Positions 1 through 12,192 of a stretch of 64,000 bases of DNA are shown piece after piece; the stretch's first letter is position 1, and each line of letters opens with the position of its first letter. The notes beneath the pieces are model-generated. The model was given only the letters and a program-made list of their open reading frames with translations, made no database searches and had not been told where the DNA came from. Where the stretch lies: the NCBI GenBank assembly GCA_003254925.1, contig QANZ01045711.1:402445-466444 (forward strand), given 5' to 3'. A program made the translations under genes and the position numbers. This stretch comes from Chamaecrista fasciculata (Eukaryota > Streptophyta > Magnoliopsida > Fabales > Fabaceae).

Positions 1-8
1 TCAATCAC

Positions 9-178
9 GGGAGTGGATCTGCTCAATTATGGGAGTAATAAAGTATGGTGAAGTATGAATCTCAACCATCCATTCCTTCAACCATCATCATTGGGAACAA
101 AACTAAAAATAGAATGGATGGTTGAGATTCATACTTCACTATACTTTATCACTCTCATAATTGAGCAGATCCACTCCC
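9..178. repeat. Foldback (MITE-like) inverted repeat
   Basis: The arms at 9-74 and 113-178 are inverted copies of each other, about 66 bp with a few mismatches. The left arm begins GGGAGTGGATCTGCTC and the right arm ends GAGCAGATCCACTCCC. A loop of about 38 bp separates them. The repeat ends about 220 bp before the start codon of the SOUL gene, so it lies in that gene's promoter or 5' leader. The window edge is too close for a target duplication to be assessed. Confidence 0.8.
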
Positions 179-396
179 ATACACGCCATTGTTTTGACTT
201 TTGATTGCTGAAAGCCAACGTCGATCGCCTTCACAGACGACGGAGCTTGCGGAGGAAAAGAAGCAAAAACGACAGAGAGTTGATGAGATCGAAGGAGAGG
301 CAAGGGTATAATTGTATAGAGGCACTGGCATTTCATCACTGCATTTCGAAGCAGGAGTAACTAGAAGGGAAGAGAACACTCCTTCAGGGCTAAGCG

Positions 397-2510
397 ATGA
401 GGAAGGAAGGGCTCGTGTTTGTGGTGGTCAACGTCATCCTTTTCGTTTTGGTATGTGGTGAGACCGAATCCCCACAGTACTCAGTGGTTCACTTGGAGTC
501 CGATTTCGAGATCAGACTCTATCGAAACTCCGTTTGGATGTTCGCTCGTGCTGAAGACATTTCCTTCGAGAAGGCCACCTTGAATGGCTTCCACAGGTGA
601 GTTATCCTAATTCAAGTATATTTCTGTTCGAAGAAGTTCGTTTCCGCTGTTTAATTAATGCTATATATGATTTTTTTTTTTTTTTTTACTTTGGATTGGG
701 TAGTTCTGTTTGGTTTCTGAGGAAGTGAGGGAATTCTTTTGGATTGCGTTTCGTTTTATGGTTGCACTTCTATATGGAGGTTGAAAAAATCTTGAACTCT
801 TCCTCAAGCATTTCTCTTCTACTATTGAGTATCTTAGAAGTTACCAATATTCTTGGTCTTGATTATGCCATGGAACAGACGTTTTAAATGGTAGCTGACA
901 AATTGTTCATGGAAATTCAACTGAAACTAGATCTTTTAAAGTGGGATTTTTAATTCCCTATTACGCACTAAGTGAATTACAGTCGGCCTCTGCACTATAT
1001 GTTGATACTGCCATAGCCCATATATTTAGGGTGGGCTTGGCATGGTTGAAAATGGGCATTAGGAAAATATAGATAGATATACTGTTAGTTTTTCAGCAGT
1101 CCATTTTCATTCTTAATTAAAATGAGAAGGAAGGTAGTACATGAGGCAGTGGAAATTTTTCTACTTAGGTCTCTTCGCACTTGGCACCAACAAATAATGA
1201 TGATTGGTTGAAAGTTGAATGACTAGTTTTGTCTCTGCTCCAAAATGAGAGCGATTGCTCTACTTATGAGTTATTTTCCCCGCCCTGCATTTTTGTTCTT
1301 ATCAATTACTAAGCAAAAGGGAATTAAATGCTTTCAAAATTTCCATTTTCCACCCAATCTACCAAGCAATAGGAGTGGAAACCTAAACCTTTACATCTTA
1401 GTACATCTTTACTCCTCTCTCTGCTTTGCAAATTGTTTTGTATCTCACAGAATATGCCCCAAGTAAACACCTTATTTAATTGCAAGCGTATGCAGTAAAA
1501 GCTTTCTTCAATATAGCAGCCATTGACTTACTGGTAAAATTAATGGTGTTACTTCTATTGGTTTCTACTTTCTAATAATGATTGAATCAATTTTCATAAT
1601 AATGTCTTTATGAAGATGCCAATCTTGTTCAACTGCATGTATAGTCTTCTGTATTACGTTTTCAACTTGACTGTTGTCAGATTCACTGTCTTTAATCTCT
1701 ATGTAACACATTCTTATCCTTTTTGGTATACCGTGTATTGCTGGCCTTGTAACATTGCTCGCTATATATATATATAAAACCATTCAGCCATCACTGCACA
1801 GCGGTTCTGTACATCACATGAGATCATATTAGCAATGACATATTAAAACAAAAATTCTTGGTCTTCATGTGATTGAAAACACGGAGAAAAAGTGAGGGAA
1901 AATATCTGACTAGAACCAATTTTTCTACACCCTTCCATTATTCTTTTTTTTTTTTTCCTCTGTACTTTTCTAGATTCATATCAAGTCCTTGTCATCCCTT
2001 TCATCAAATTAAATTTCGTCCCTCATATATTAGGCAATCTGGATATTTTGCAGGTTGTTCCAGTACATAGAAGGCGCTAACCTGAACTTCTCTAGAATCG
2101 CAATGACTACTCCTGTGTTGACTAGCATAGTCCCGGGAGCTGGTCCCCTTCACTCATCAGCCTACGTTATTAGTTTTTACTTGCCTGTGAAGTTCCAAGC
2201 TAGCCCACCACTCCCACTTCCCGAATTACCTCTCAAGCCATATAAATGGAAAAGCCACTATGTTGCCGTCAGAAAGTTCTCTGGATATGCAACAGATGAC
2301 AACATTGTAAAGGAGGCAGAAAAGCTTTCCGTAAGCTTGAGCAGATCTCCATGGGCAAATGCAACATCTTCTGTTAGCCCACAGGCTTACTCAATTGCTC
2401 AATACAATTCTCCCTTTCGGATTATTGGGCGTACAAACGAGGTTTGGGTGGATATTGAAGCACCTAAAGTAGATGTTTCTGAATTGGTTGGTGTTGCTGC
2501 AACATATTAA
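397..2510 (+). CDS. SOUL heme-binding family protein
   Basis: There are two coding exons, 397-596 and 2054-2510, with a 1457-bp intron (CAG/GTGAGT donor, TTTTGCAG acceptor). Joining them gives a 218-residue protein. Residues 1 to about 21 form a hydrophobic signal peptide ending near VCG. The rest matches the SOUL/HBP fold: an early strand with YSVVHLESDFEIRLY, the helix motif LFQYIEGAN at the exon junction, then the conserved MTTPV segment and a C-terminal FRIIGRTNEVWVDIE strand. SOUL proteins bind heme or tetrapyrroles. With a signal peptide this one probably enters the secretory pathway, like Arabidopsis At1g17100. The start is the first ATG in frame and gives the signal peptide directly. 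The length is normal for the family. No heme ligand can be assigned by eye. Confidence 0.93.
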
Positions 2511-4193
2511 ACATGTCAGAAGGCTTTTAATCTTTTATACATCTGCTTGCCCACGCCACATCAGGTTTATCTGAATGTCCTTTGATTTTATTTTATGCTG
2601 CATACCTGTATATATCAGTGTAATTATTATGAAGCCTATTATATACTGGCTTATATGTGTGGGTTGTAATAAATTAAAACTATAGCTAAGGTTTTTTTTA
2701 ATGATACCTTCGTTGTTGTAAGTGGGGAATTTCATTTAGTCATTAAGAAGCCTATGAAGGAAACCATACATTTAAGCAGAAACTTTAGCACATTCTGCGA
2801 CAAGAACGCAAAGAGGGATGTGAGATACTGGCACGAAAATTTCTGGATGTTCTGTTCAGAAAACATGTTTGGCATCCCGATAATGTCAACATTTATTAAC
2901 CAAGCAAGGACAGAAAGCTAATTTTTGTTCTTGGTTCGGGTACTTTATTAATGAGGAGTTGAGGACACAGTTAAATGATGAATTTGATTCCAGTTCGGAC
3001 AAGTTTAAAGTCATGTTTTGGTGAAGAAGAATAAGAAGCAAAACTACAATCTAGTAATCTTTTCTCAAAAGTTATGTAATTTGTCTTCTTAACACTTACA
3101 AGAGACCTTCAGCCACGTTTCATCTTTATCTCTTCCATAAAGCTTTGCTTCAACGCTAAGACTCTAAACTGATGACTGAGTTCAGTTCAGACTTCAGTGA
3201 AAACAATTGGTGTATCTAGAACAAGGGAAACAATGGCAAAAAGAAAGATCACTAGAACATTCCCAAAAAAATTAGAAAATATTAATTCCTTAGTAGGAAA
3301 AAAGATATCATTATCTACCTACAGCGATCTGCTTTATTGATTAGGTATTAAATTATTTTTTTTTGTCAAAATATAAACCCTAGTAATACTAAACATAATG
3401 CCAAAAAGAAAAATCAAATTTTATCCTCAGATCACTTTAATGTATCCACCACATTAATATAAAAATCATGTATTAGCAAAATGACCTTTCAATAATTAGT
3501 TGAGGAAGTATTCTTTACACACTGGGTTCTCTATAAATGTCAAATGATACTTATTTCTTCAATTATATTTCTAGTTTGTGATTTTCGTATAAGTTGTCTT
3601 TCCTTACTCCTACTGTACCAATATAACATCTTCATTTTTCCTCTATTTTATTTCCATTATTGATAGAAGTGGACCATAGGAATTAGGAAATTCAACATAC
3701 AATTATTAAATTCTGAACTCCCTCACAAAAAAAATAAAATATCAGTATGAGGATAATCAGTTGGTTACTGAACGTGTTTTACATTCATTATTTTAAAAGC
3801 AAAAAATGGAGATAATTACTAATCCATGATTGTATCAGTGCAAAGAGAATTCTTAATTACCACCAGAAAGTCAGATAAATATAGTTGAAATTTTCAGTTT
3901 TATATCCCAGTTGTTATTTAGACTAGACTTTTTTTTTTTTGCCTGATATTTAGACTAGACTTAAATCTAACCTTTTTGTTTTTTTATTATAGTTAAAATT
4001 TTTACTAAATATAATTTTGTTATTAATGGTATTTATTTTGTTTTCCTTCATATTTTCCCTATTTTAAGAAGTAGAGGTCCTAGAGGAGTCCCTTCAAGTA
4101 AGCTATTAAAAATTGGATCTTTTTTTCTCACATTTCCGTTTTTTTTTTTTTTTTTTTTTTTNNNNNNNNNNNNNTTTTTTTTTTTTTTTTCTC
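2511..4193. other. Intergenic, AT-rich; contains a sequence gap
   Basis: The SOUL 3' UTR probably occupies the first 150-250 bases. The rest is AT-rich with no coding pattern or recognisable RNA gene. At 4141-4190 a poly-T run is interrupted by 13 Ns (4162-4174), so its true length is unknown. Confidence 0.6.
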
Positions 4194-5132
4194 TCTCTCA
4201 ACTGCGTCCATCTACCTTACCCTGTGTCTTCAATCTTCATAATACATTATGATCGACGGTCGAAAACATTTGGAGAAACAGATCGCTATAAGATACCTAA
4301 ATTCACCAATCATAGCTTTCTTCTGCTTCATCATATCTCTTTCTTTCCTTGTCCATCGAGGATATGGATAAAGGGATTGTTATTTTCAAACTACTTGTAT
4401 GTTAGAAAAAAAGATTTTGATTCGAGTTGGAGTTGCTCATGAATTCAACTGCGCAGGTCCGTTGAATTAACTGTGTTTCTGAGATTTTCTTGTTTTATTG
4501 AGCTGCTTTTCTCTGTGTCTATGTTTTGTATAATTTAGCTAGTTTCGGTGCGGGAAAACCAACGATTAAGGGCAGGGAATGAGATTAAATTTACATTTTT
4601 CTGTTGCTTCATTTGCCATCAAGCATTGGAAAACTAAGCTAACCCCACTTGGATTATGGGTGGCTTCGCCATTGCCCCTCTGGGTCGTTAAAACTTTCCT
4701 GGGTGCTTTTTTTTTCTTCTTAATTGATTTTTCTGTCGAGAGCTGTTTTGAGCAAATTATCTTAACATTAGGGCGCATCAATTCCGTCTTGCATTCTTGT
4801 TTAGCTGAAAGTAAACCTTGGCATTCTTGGTCATTAAAACTTCACGAGATATAATAAGTATCACACTTCACGTTTCTTCCTCATGTTTACTGTCACAACG
4901 AATTGCTTGAATAAACGCATTCAACTCCCAAAGTTGAAATACTGTACTGTATTTCTTTTTACTTTTTCTTATTTGATAAAAAACTGTCCAAATTTTCTCA
5001 AAAAAGCTTAGTTCTCCGTGTAATTATGTATCTGGTTTCTTCTTTCTTGTTAATTAATTAATACCTCTTTAAATTTTGGTGGTTACTGAATAGGGCGGTG
5101 CAAGTAGATCGCTTTGTGGATAAAGTGTTTAA

Positions 5133-5616
5133 ATGGCTTTAATAGCCCTTCAGCCACAGGTACTAAAAGATAAAACTTTTACCTCTAATTTGGCTAGAAA
5201 TCTCTCATTCCTAGACTTAATCTCCACTACTTTCAAGTTTTATGCCTCCTATGAATAAAATCGGGTGATCAGCAATATTATCTGTTATATGTTATAGCAG
5301 TGTCAGATAACTGGCTTACCATCTTCAATAGTGCTTAAAAATCTCTACAGATTATATTGCAAATCAAACAGCTAAGCTAACTTTTTATGGCAGTATGGTG
5401 CACTTAAAGTTTGGATTTAGTGCAATATATACATGCTGCATTAGTGATCTTTTCTGGTGGCAAGGATTGCATTGTTGCATCTAATTTACTTTTAACATCT
5501 AAATGGAGTTGTCAGCAAAAGCCTATAGCCTCTATTCTCAGGCCATTTCCATGGTTTACCGTTATTTTTATGAAGCAACCTGATGACTGAAATTTTATTA
5601 GGAGATAAGACTATGC

Positions 5617-5672
<56 letters not shown>

Positions 5673-8194
5673 CTAGGGGCTTTGCGTGCCCTAACGGGCA
5701 CGCAAATATGTATGTAAAATAAATAAGGGACTAAATTGTTAACTTAGTAAAGAAAGAGAGACCAAGTAGTAAATTTTCTCTTTTTTTTAATTTCATAGAC
5801 TATAGTTTTAAACATGGACGACCAGAAAGGGGTGGAGCCATATAATATAAGATATATCATCTCTACTCTTAAGTTCAATAAGCCTGTACCATTTTACTGC
5901 GTGTTCTGTGTTTATTATGTATCTTGAGTAACCTGTAGATTGACTTTAGCCTTTGAAAGTTTGTGTGTGATTGAATTCAGTCCTCAAGAGTTCAATCTTC
6001 AATTTAGTACTCTGAAGTGTTATTTTCTATTATGACTTTCTATACTTTAGATTTCAAATACATTGATATATGAACTTAACAGAATCTTTTATCTTGGGTC
6101 CAGGGCTCATGTGTGACATTTTCCTCAAAGCATGTGCTGGGGAGCAGAAGTTTGAAGTTGAAGCAGCAGTTGACAAAACATCACATAGTTGGAAGAACTG
6201 ACTGGCATTATCTGTTGAAGCAGAACATTTTAAGGTGTAGATATTTATGTCCTTATGGTGAAAATTAAAGATGGTCTTCTTTATTTGGGGCTTCTAGAAC
6301 TTCAATATGTTAAGGACATGCTATGATATAGAGATGCCTTAGGAATAAGAGTTTACAGTATCATATCACAATACAACTCTACGGAACCTCAAATGATTAA
6401 TTATCAAAATATTTTTTAAGTAATAAATTGTTGTCCTCGAATAGTTTTCATCTCCATGTACATGGGAGGTTATGTTAAATTGCAAGAGCAAAACCATCTG
6501 GGGAGAGAAAAATATGTTCATTTAAACAATACCTGCATTAATGGTTTAATGGGGTGTCGTTGTATTTTGTTTCTTATACAGGAATTCGATATTTAATGCA
6601 TGTTTCCATCACTGCTGCCCCCCCCCTCCCCCTCCTTCTCCCTTCCTTTGTTGCACGTCCTGTGGAGTTTTAAGCATACTGAAACATTGTGAATTGAATG
6701 CAAACGTCATTTAAAGAATTTCTTGTTCCAGTATAGGGCTTCCTTGCATTTGTGGATCCAAGAGTGAATGCTCGAGAATTTCAGCCTTCAAAGGCAGTTC
6801 CCATTATAACCAAAAGGGAGGCAGAGCTAATAGATTGAAAGTTCCCAAGACTTCTCTTAGAGTAGGAGAGAATGGGGAGGTCACATCAGAATCTCCAAAG
6901 GCCCAAAATGTTCCACTTTCTTATGCCTCTGAATCAAATGAAAGGCTTGCATCATCACCCGCTATTCATAAACTATTCAAAAAGTGGCTGACAATATTGC
7001 GCACACAACCATCGAGTCAAGAAGTAGAAGAAATTTTGGGAGAGCCACCTTTAGAGGTTTTACCAGAAACTCTTGATGAGACTCAAAATAAGGAAAGAAA
7101 TAAAATTTTGAAGACAGTGTGGACACATTTTCTGGCCCTGGACGCAACATTAAAGATTCCTTTATTGATATTGTAAGTATGTTTGTCTTTTTCCTTTTTG
7201 CATGTTATGCTATCTGCCTCTTTCAATATCACTTTTGGTCACTATACTGGGGATCTGGTAAAGAAGGATGTCCGTGCATGCATGACCGTGGAACATGCAT
7301 GTTTTTGTTTGAGATCTTTGAATTTTTTGGCCCTCAACCAGTTATGTAATTCACATTTCCTTGGTGTCTTGGATTCCTTGGTTAAGGCAAACTTAAGGTT
7401 ATCAGACCTGACTTCATGGAGCGGTGGGGTGCATAGAGACTTGCTTGGTTAAATTTTAAAATAATTCTTATATATACTTTTTTATAATAGCTTATTCAAG
7501 ACAATTAAGAAAATGCATTGCATTAGTGAAATTCTTAGATTCGTATATTCATGCTTTGAAATATGTGATGCTTTATGATATTAAATGGATATTAGTTTCC
7601 CTCTTCTATGGAGGTATTAAATCGGTAGAAGGTCACAGTTTTCAGACAGAAGTTGACATTACCTCACTTGCGAGACTAGAGTTTTGACTAATATAGTGCT
7701 TTTCATCTTACCTTGCCTTGTAAATACATCAATATAACTGTTATCTTGTGTGTCTTTTAACACCATGTTTTATTTGCAGTGTTCCTTTCTACCTGGGTGT
7801 TAATTGCAAATATGGCCCCAAAGTTTCAAAAGAATTAACTCCCTTGTGGGTTTTAGGGCCACTAATTGTGGCTCTCTATGTCGTCATAGTCCAGAAATTG
7901 TGGATGCTCTATGCCTTCAGCTTCAACCAAACAATCAAACTAATTAAGAATTCACCTTCTTACTGCATCCTGGCCTACCACTACGTATTTCGTGGCCAGC
8001 TCAAAGAAGATGTCCGAGCTCTTATTTTGCAGCCTATATTGAGTATTAAAAATGTTGATTATAAAGAGCAAACGAGAAGAAAGTTGAAAGAATGGGAAGA
8101 ATGGATAGTGGAGAAGTACCTGGATTTTGTGGAATCAATATGGCCCTATTATTGTAGGATAATCAGGTTTCTTAAGAGGGCTAATCTCATTTAG
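5133..8194 (+). CDS. Probable plastid membrane protein, EMB2759-like
   Basis: Four coding exons join in frame: 5133-5159, 6104-6234, 6732-7172 and 7780-8194, giving 337 residues. An upstream non-coding exon ending at 4456 (CAG/GTCC donor) with an acceptor at 5093 is likely. Residues 1 to about 70 are rich in Ser, Lys and Arg and poor in acidic residues, like a chloroplast transit peptide. The middle has an acidic segment (EVEEILGEPPLEVLPE). Two membrane spans follow, near LKIPLLIFVPFYLGVNC and LWVLGPLIVALYVVIV, then a basic, tryptophan-rich tail. From memory this resembles the Arabidopsis embryo-defective gene EMB2759 (At5g63050), whose biochemical role is not known to me. The exon phases and length support an intact gene; the family name is tentative. 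Intron 2 contains a microsatellite and a mini-Helitron. Confidence 0.82.
5621..5672. repeat. Compound (CT)n(TA)n microsatellite
   Basis: A run of CT dinucleotides passes directly into a run of TA dinucleotides inside intron 2 of the EMB2759-like gene. The TA run ends exactly at the border of the mini-Helitron that follows. Confidence 0.95.
5673..5852 (-). mobile_element. Non-autonomous mini-Helitron, copy 1
   Basis: This 180-bp element has a second copy at 50783-50962. Read on the minus strand it begins with TC (TCTTATATTATATGGCTCC) and ends with CTAG, preceded by an 11-bp perfect hairpin (TTTGCGTGCCC, loop TAAC on the plus strand, 5681-5706). TC at the 5' end, a 3' hairpin about 10 bases before CTRR, and insertion between A and T without a target duplication are the defining traits of Helitrons. 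There is no coding capacity. It sits in intron 2 of the EMB2759-like gene, in reverse orientation to it. Confidence 0.85.
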
Positions 8195-9102
8195 ATTTGA
8201 AAATATTTTTATGAGCTCAGTGTAGTTGTGGAGAAGGTATAAAGTGTTGAGAGGGAGAGATAATTTTCTGATAACTTTAGTTCAGAATTTTCAAAGGGAG
8301 TCGGCCAATCCCATTTTGTGTTGGGGTTGTATTTTGAGCAATTTAATGGTCGCATTCAATGAAGGTCCTGATTTCTGTAACCTTCATAACATCACATTTT
8401 TATCCTTAGATTCATTTGAACTTCTACTTATGATCTGAGGTCATATGTGAGTATGATTCCTTTCTATGATTGTTCATTACCATGGATTGTTCTCGTACAC
8501 ATTCCTTTCTCACTTTTCTTTTCGTTTACCCTAGCATGTTACTACATAGTATATACTTTTCGAGCTCCTTTGGTAGTTTATATATATATATATATNAATG
8601 TTATGGGTTTTTCATGTCTATCCGTGTAACAGTCTAAGCGAGCATTAATATCATTGGAGCAACAAAAACGAAACAGTTGTGTCGTCCCAACAATGTCGAC
8701 TTTAGAAATCGAAATGAGTCCTCTCACCTAAACAAACTATTACACAAATATTTGTTGGTTCATCACCTAATAATTCTATATTGATATTTTATTTGTTACT
8801 CTATTTTAAAGTTTTAACTTCAACATGAAAATTTAATTTTAAACTGATGTGTGTGTATAAGATCTAAATCATTAGAGAAATCACTTTTTAAAAAAATAAA
8901 ACAAATTATTTACGATTAAATTAGCCACTACTAGACGATGCTATTTTCATTAGCTTAATTAATTGTTGTATTTTAGTGCAATATGAGTAGAGATGTTAAA
9001 ATAGTAGAAATTTTATGATTTAATCTTATAACTCCTTAAAATTATAAATATTGAACTAAACAAATGATTGATTTACTGTAATTCAAGCCAATCCATCCCA
9101 AC
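8195..9102. other. 3' UTR and intergenic DNA
   Basis: The first few hundred bases are probably 3' UTR of the EMB2759-like gene. An (AT)n run with one ambiguous base lies at 8579-8596. Nothing coding is visible after it. Confidence 0.6.
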
Positions 9103-9345
9103 TAGGGTGTTCGCGGGCTGGGTTGGGTTTAGGACGGGTTGGTTTGGGCTGAAATTTTTTGAGAGCGGGTTGGTTTGAGTTGGGTTTTGGGAAAAAAATA
9201 TTTCAACCCAAACCAAACAGCAGCCAGTTGGGTTGGGCGGGCTGGCCCATTTCAATTTGCAAACAATTGTTTTTTCAAAATTATACTTGACTTTACAATT
9301 TTTTTATGTTTTAATTTTTTCATACTGAGTTTTGGGTTTTTTATT
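9103..9345. mobile_element. 5' fragment of a G-rich hAT-like element (copy A)
   Basis: It starts with the terminal motif TAGGGTGTTC followed by GGGTTGGG-type G-rich sequence. It is a direct-orientation copy of the first 200 or so bases of the element at 14947-15567. Similarity fades near 9330-9345, where the Mutator-type sequence begins. It is preceded by ATCCCAAC (9095-9102), which nearly matches ATCTCAAC (15568-15575) after the right end of the other copy. Confidence 0.7.
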
Positions 9346-9456
9346 TAAATAATATAAAAAATAAAGTATTTAGATTTTTATGACAAAAAAAACTATTTAG
9401 ATATATAGGACACTCTGATGTGGTCCGAGTATTCCAATACACGTGGCCCAGTCCGC

Positions 9457-9494
9457 ACCAATCATGCGGTGCCACGTGACACCGCATGATTGGT
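9457..9494. promoter_or_regulatory. 38-bp palindrome with a central G-box, upstream of the PMD gene
   Basis: The 15-bp arms ACCAATCATGCGGTG (9457-9471) and CACCGCATGATTGGT (9480-9494) are perfectly complementary. They can be extended a few bases each way with one mismatch. The centre holds CACGTG, a G-box. It lies about 65 bp upstream of the TATA-like run at 9561 and is probably part of the transposon's own promoter or terminal region. Confidence 0.75.
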
Positions 9495-9560
9495 ACGGTT
9501 TAAATATTTTTGACCGTTCCAAAAATATTAAATGTGGAAGATGGGGCTGCCTCATCCTCC

Positions 9561-9586
9561 ATATATATAAGAGGGGGGGGGGATAG
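9561..9586 (+). promoter_or_regulatory. TATA box and short leader exon of the PMD gene
   Basis: ATATATATAA at 9561-9570 resembles a TATA box. A perfect splice donor, ATAG/GTAAGTAA, follows at 9586/9587. A plausible internal non-coding exon lies at 10002-10050, between TTATTTAG and GTAAGTAA. The coding exon starts after CTGTAG at 10655. This gives the PMD gene two 5' UTR introns. Confidence 0.5.
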
Positions 9587-9659
9587 GTAAGTAAAAGTTT
9601 TGGTATTGTTAATAATTTTTAGTTAATTATTTTTTTCGAAAATTATACTTTAAAAATAA

Positions 9660-10560
9660 TTTAGGAGTTAAGTATATAATTTTAAATAATGTTGGTTGAT
9701 ATTTTAATGATGTTAGTTGATATTTTGATTTGTTAGTGTTTGTGATTGTTGTAGATAATTTGTTAGATAATGTATTAGTAAAATTACTTAAATTAAGTTA
9801 TTTAATTTAGTAGATATTGTTAACACTTTTTTCTAACATTATTTATTTTTAGTTAACTTTTAACAATTGTTTTTTGTAATATGAAATACTTGTAGATATT
9901 TTTTATTTACAAAAAAATTATTTTCGAATTTATTTATATTAATTTCGATTTTTTTTTTAATTTTGTAACTAATGTGTCTAATTTTTTTTTTAATTATTTA
10001 GAAGATAAGAAAGATCAACAAGGAGAAGAAGATAAAAGGAAGATCAAGAGGTAAGTAAATAATTTTTAAAATAAAGAGTACATTTTGTAAAATAATGTTG
10101 GTTGATATTTTGATTTGTTGATGTTTGTGATTTTTGTAAATAATTTGATAGATAATGTATTAGACAATATTATTTATATTTAGATTAAAGAGATATATTG
10201 TTTTAGACCTTGTTAATAATTTTATGTGATGATTCTTTAGAAAAGTTATTATTAGATAATTTTTATTAGGTGGTTTTAAGAATTTTTATTATTTTAAATT
10301 GTTAAGAATGTTAGTTAATATAAATGGTTAGTAATATTAAACAATAGTAGGTATTTTTTAGATTATGTTGATATAATTGTTGTAGACATTGTTAATAATT
10401 TGGTTAGTTGATTCTTTATATAAGTTATTATTAGATAATTTTGTTGGATTAAGTTAACATTAGGTATTGTTTACATTAAGTTATTTAATTTAATAGATAG
10501 TTTGTGAAGAATTTTTGTTATTAAAAATGTTTAATAATATTATACAATGGATATAATTGT
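9660..10560. repeat. Degenerate direct repeats in the PMD leader introns
   Basis: A block of about 80 bases containing TGTTGGTTGATATTTTG, GTTTGTGATT and GATAATGTATTAG occurs at about 9690-9780 and again at 10095-10175. A second block (TGTTAATAATTT...GATTCTTTA...TTATTATTAGATAATTTT) occurs at about 10210-10270 and 10388-10445. The stretch looks like a decayed tandem array. Confidence 0.6.
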
Positions 10561-10660
10561 CTTAAATAATTGTTTTAGGCCATTGTTTATCTTGTGGATT
10601 TTTAAATTTTTAACCTCATAAGTGTTTATCTTATAGCTTCTAACCCAAACTGTAGGAACA

Positions 10661-12192
10661 ATGGAGAGGAGAGAACGTCAAGCACGTGTTGTTAACCTAG
10701 GTCCAGTTGACCCTTCTGTTCTCAGGCTGCAGACAAGACACGTATCGCAGAACATATGGAACGGAGACGTGCAGGACCGTAACCTAGAACCGCGCAGATG
10801 CACTTTTGAACACGTCAACAACGGTAACCAGCCACCAGCTCTCGTCCCTTATTTGATGCGAGCTGGATTCTACGGGGTCTCGCGCCTCATCCCATTCGAG
10901 TTTGAAAGTGATCTCCGCTTTATTGGAGCGATGGAGACCGAAGACACATACATTTCACATGTCTCATAGAGAGTGCACAATGACTCTACAAGATGTCTCC
11001 ATTCTATTAGGACTCCCATGTGATGGTATGCCAGTTATTGGGAAAACCAAAGATAATTATAGGCAGTGGTGCATGGAACTCTTGGGGGTCACGCCCGGTG
11101 CAGGGGATATGACAGGACAGCAGGTAACCATGAAATGGTTAACTGACACATTCGGTCAGATTCCGCCGAATGCAACAGAAGAACAGCTGGCGCGGTGCAC
11201 TCGAGCATATATATTACGTTTGATAGGTGCATGGTTGATATGTGATAAATCAGCCAAAGACGTATATCTCATGTACCTACCATTCTTACAAGACATCAAC
11301 CGAATTGGGGCGTATTGTTGGGGCGGGGCTGTATTGGCATTCTTGTTTTGGGAGATGTGTAATTGCACGAATGCCAGCCAAAAAGAGATTAGTGGATGCG
11401 TCTCGCTGTTATTAATGTGGGCTTGGGAGCGATTCCCCATAATAGCTCCGGAAATGAAGGACAATCTGGACCCGCTTCTGGCTCTGAACTGTCCACTACC
11501 ACCTTTGGGACGTCGGTATGTGTTTAATTGTATATATATGGTATCCTTTCTATTATGCTTTTTAATTTTCAATCACAATACTTATGGTGATCCTCGTTTT
11601 GTAGGTGGGGTCGAGCACATAAAGAGGCTAAGCCACCAACGATGGTTTTACTTTTTTACCACCAATATTTTGATGCGTTGGATGATGCAGACGTATGTGT
11701 AACAATATTAACTACGAACTTTCAAAATATTTCATTTTACAATCATACACTAACAATTTTTCTTTACAGTTCTTATGGATGGCATACAATCATTCTGAGG
11801 AGCTGATTCCCGAGTACTGCATGCGAAATCAAGTTATGTGGCGTTCCTCTTGTCCAATCATATGCATGCATATTATCGAGTGGCACCATCCTGATCGTGT
11901 CCTTCGGCAGTTTGGGATGAATCAGCAGCGTCCTGATCCTCCAATGGACTTGGACTATTACAATGTTCATGGGATAACTCTTAAAGGTCGAATCGATAAT
12001 GAATGGGAGGTTGAACATCGTTATTGGCTGAGTCAGTGGGATATAAGATACCAGACGGTCTCGGGATTACCTCTGCGAGATGAACCATTGCACAGGAATT
12101 CTGAATACATGCAATGGTATAGAAGCGTCACACGACGGTGGATCGACCCACGGAGTGCATCATTGGGTTATGTGGTAAGAAAATCATCATGA
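10661..12192 (+). pseudogene. Plant mobile domain (PMD) protein, MAIN-LIKE type, degenerate
   Basis: The segments are 10661 to about 10902, then a one-base frameshift, then 10902-11515, 11605-11692 and 11770-12174, with good GT/AG borders. The encoded sequence has the PMD signature (GFYGVSRL; ERWRPKTHTFH; ECTMTLQDVSILLGLP; RAYILRLIGAWL; RIGAYCWGGAVLAFLF). This transposon-borne family is related to Arabidopsis MAIN and MAIL1, nuclear proteins acting in silencing and gene expression. The frame break falls at F-E-S-D-L/E-R-W-R-P near 10903. At the 3' end, exon 3 meets a perfect donor (GTG/GTAAGA, 12174/12175), but the downstream exon is absent. Read-through adds only RKSS before a stop at 12190-12192. 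It is probably non-functional. Confidence 0.85.
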
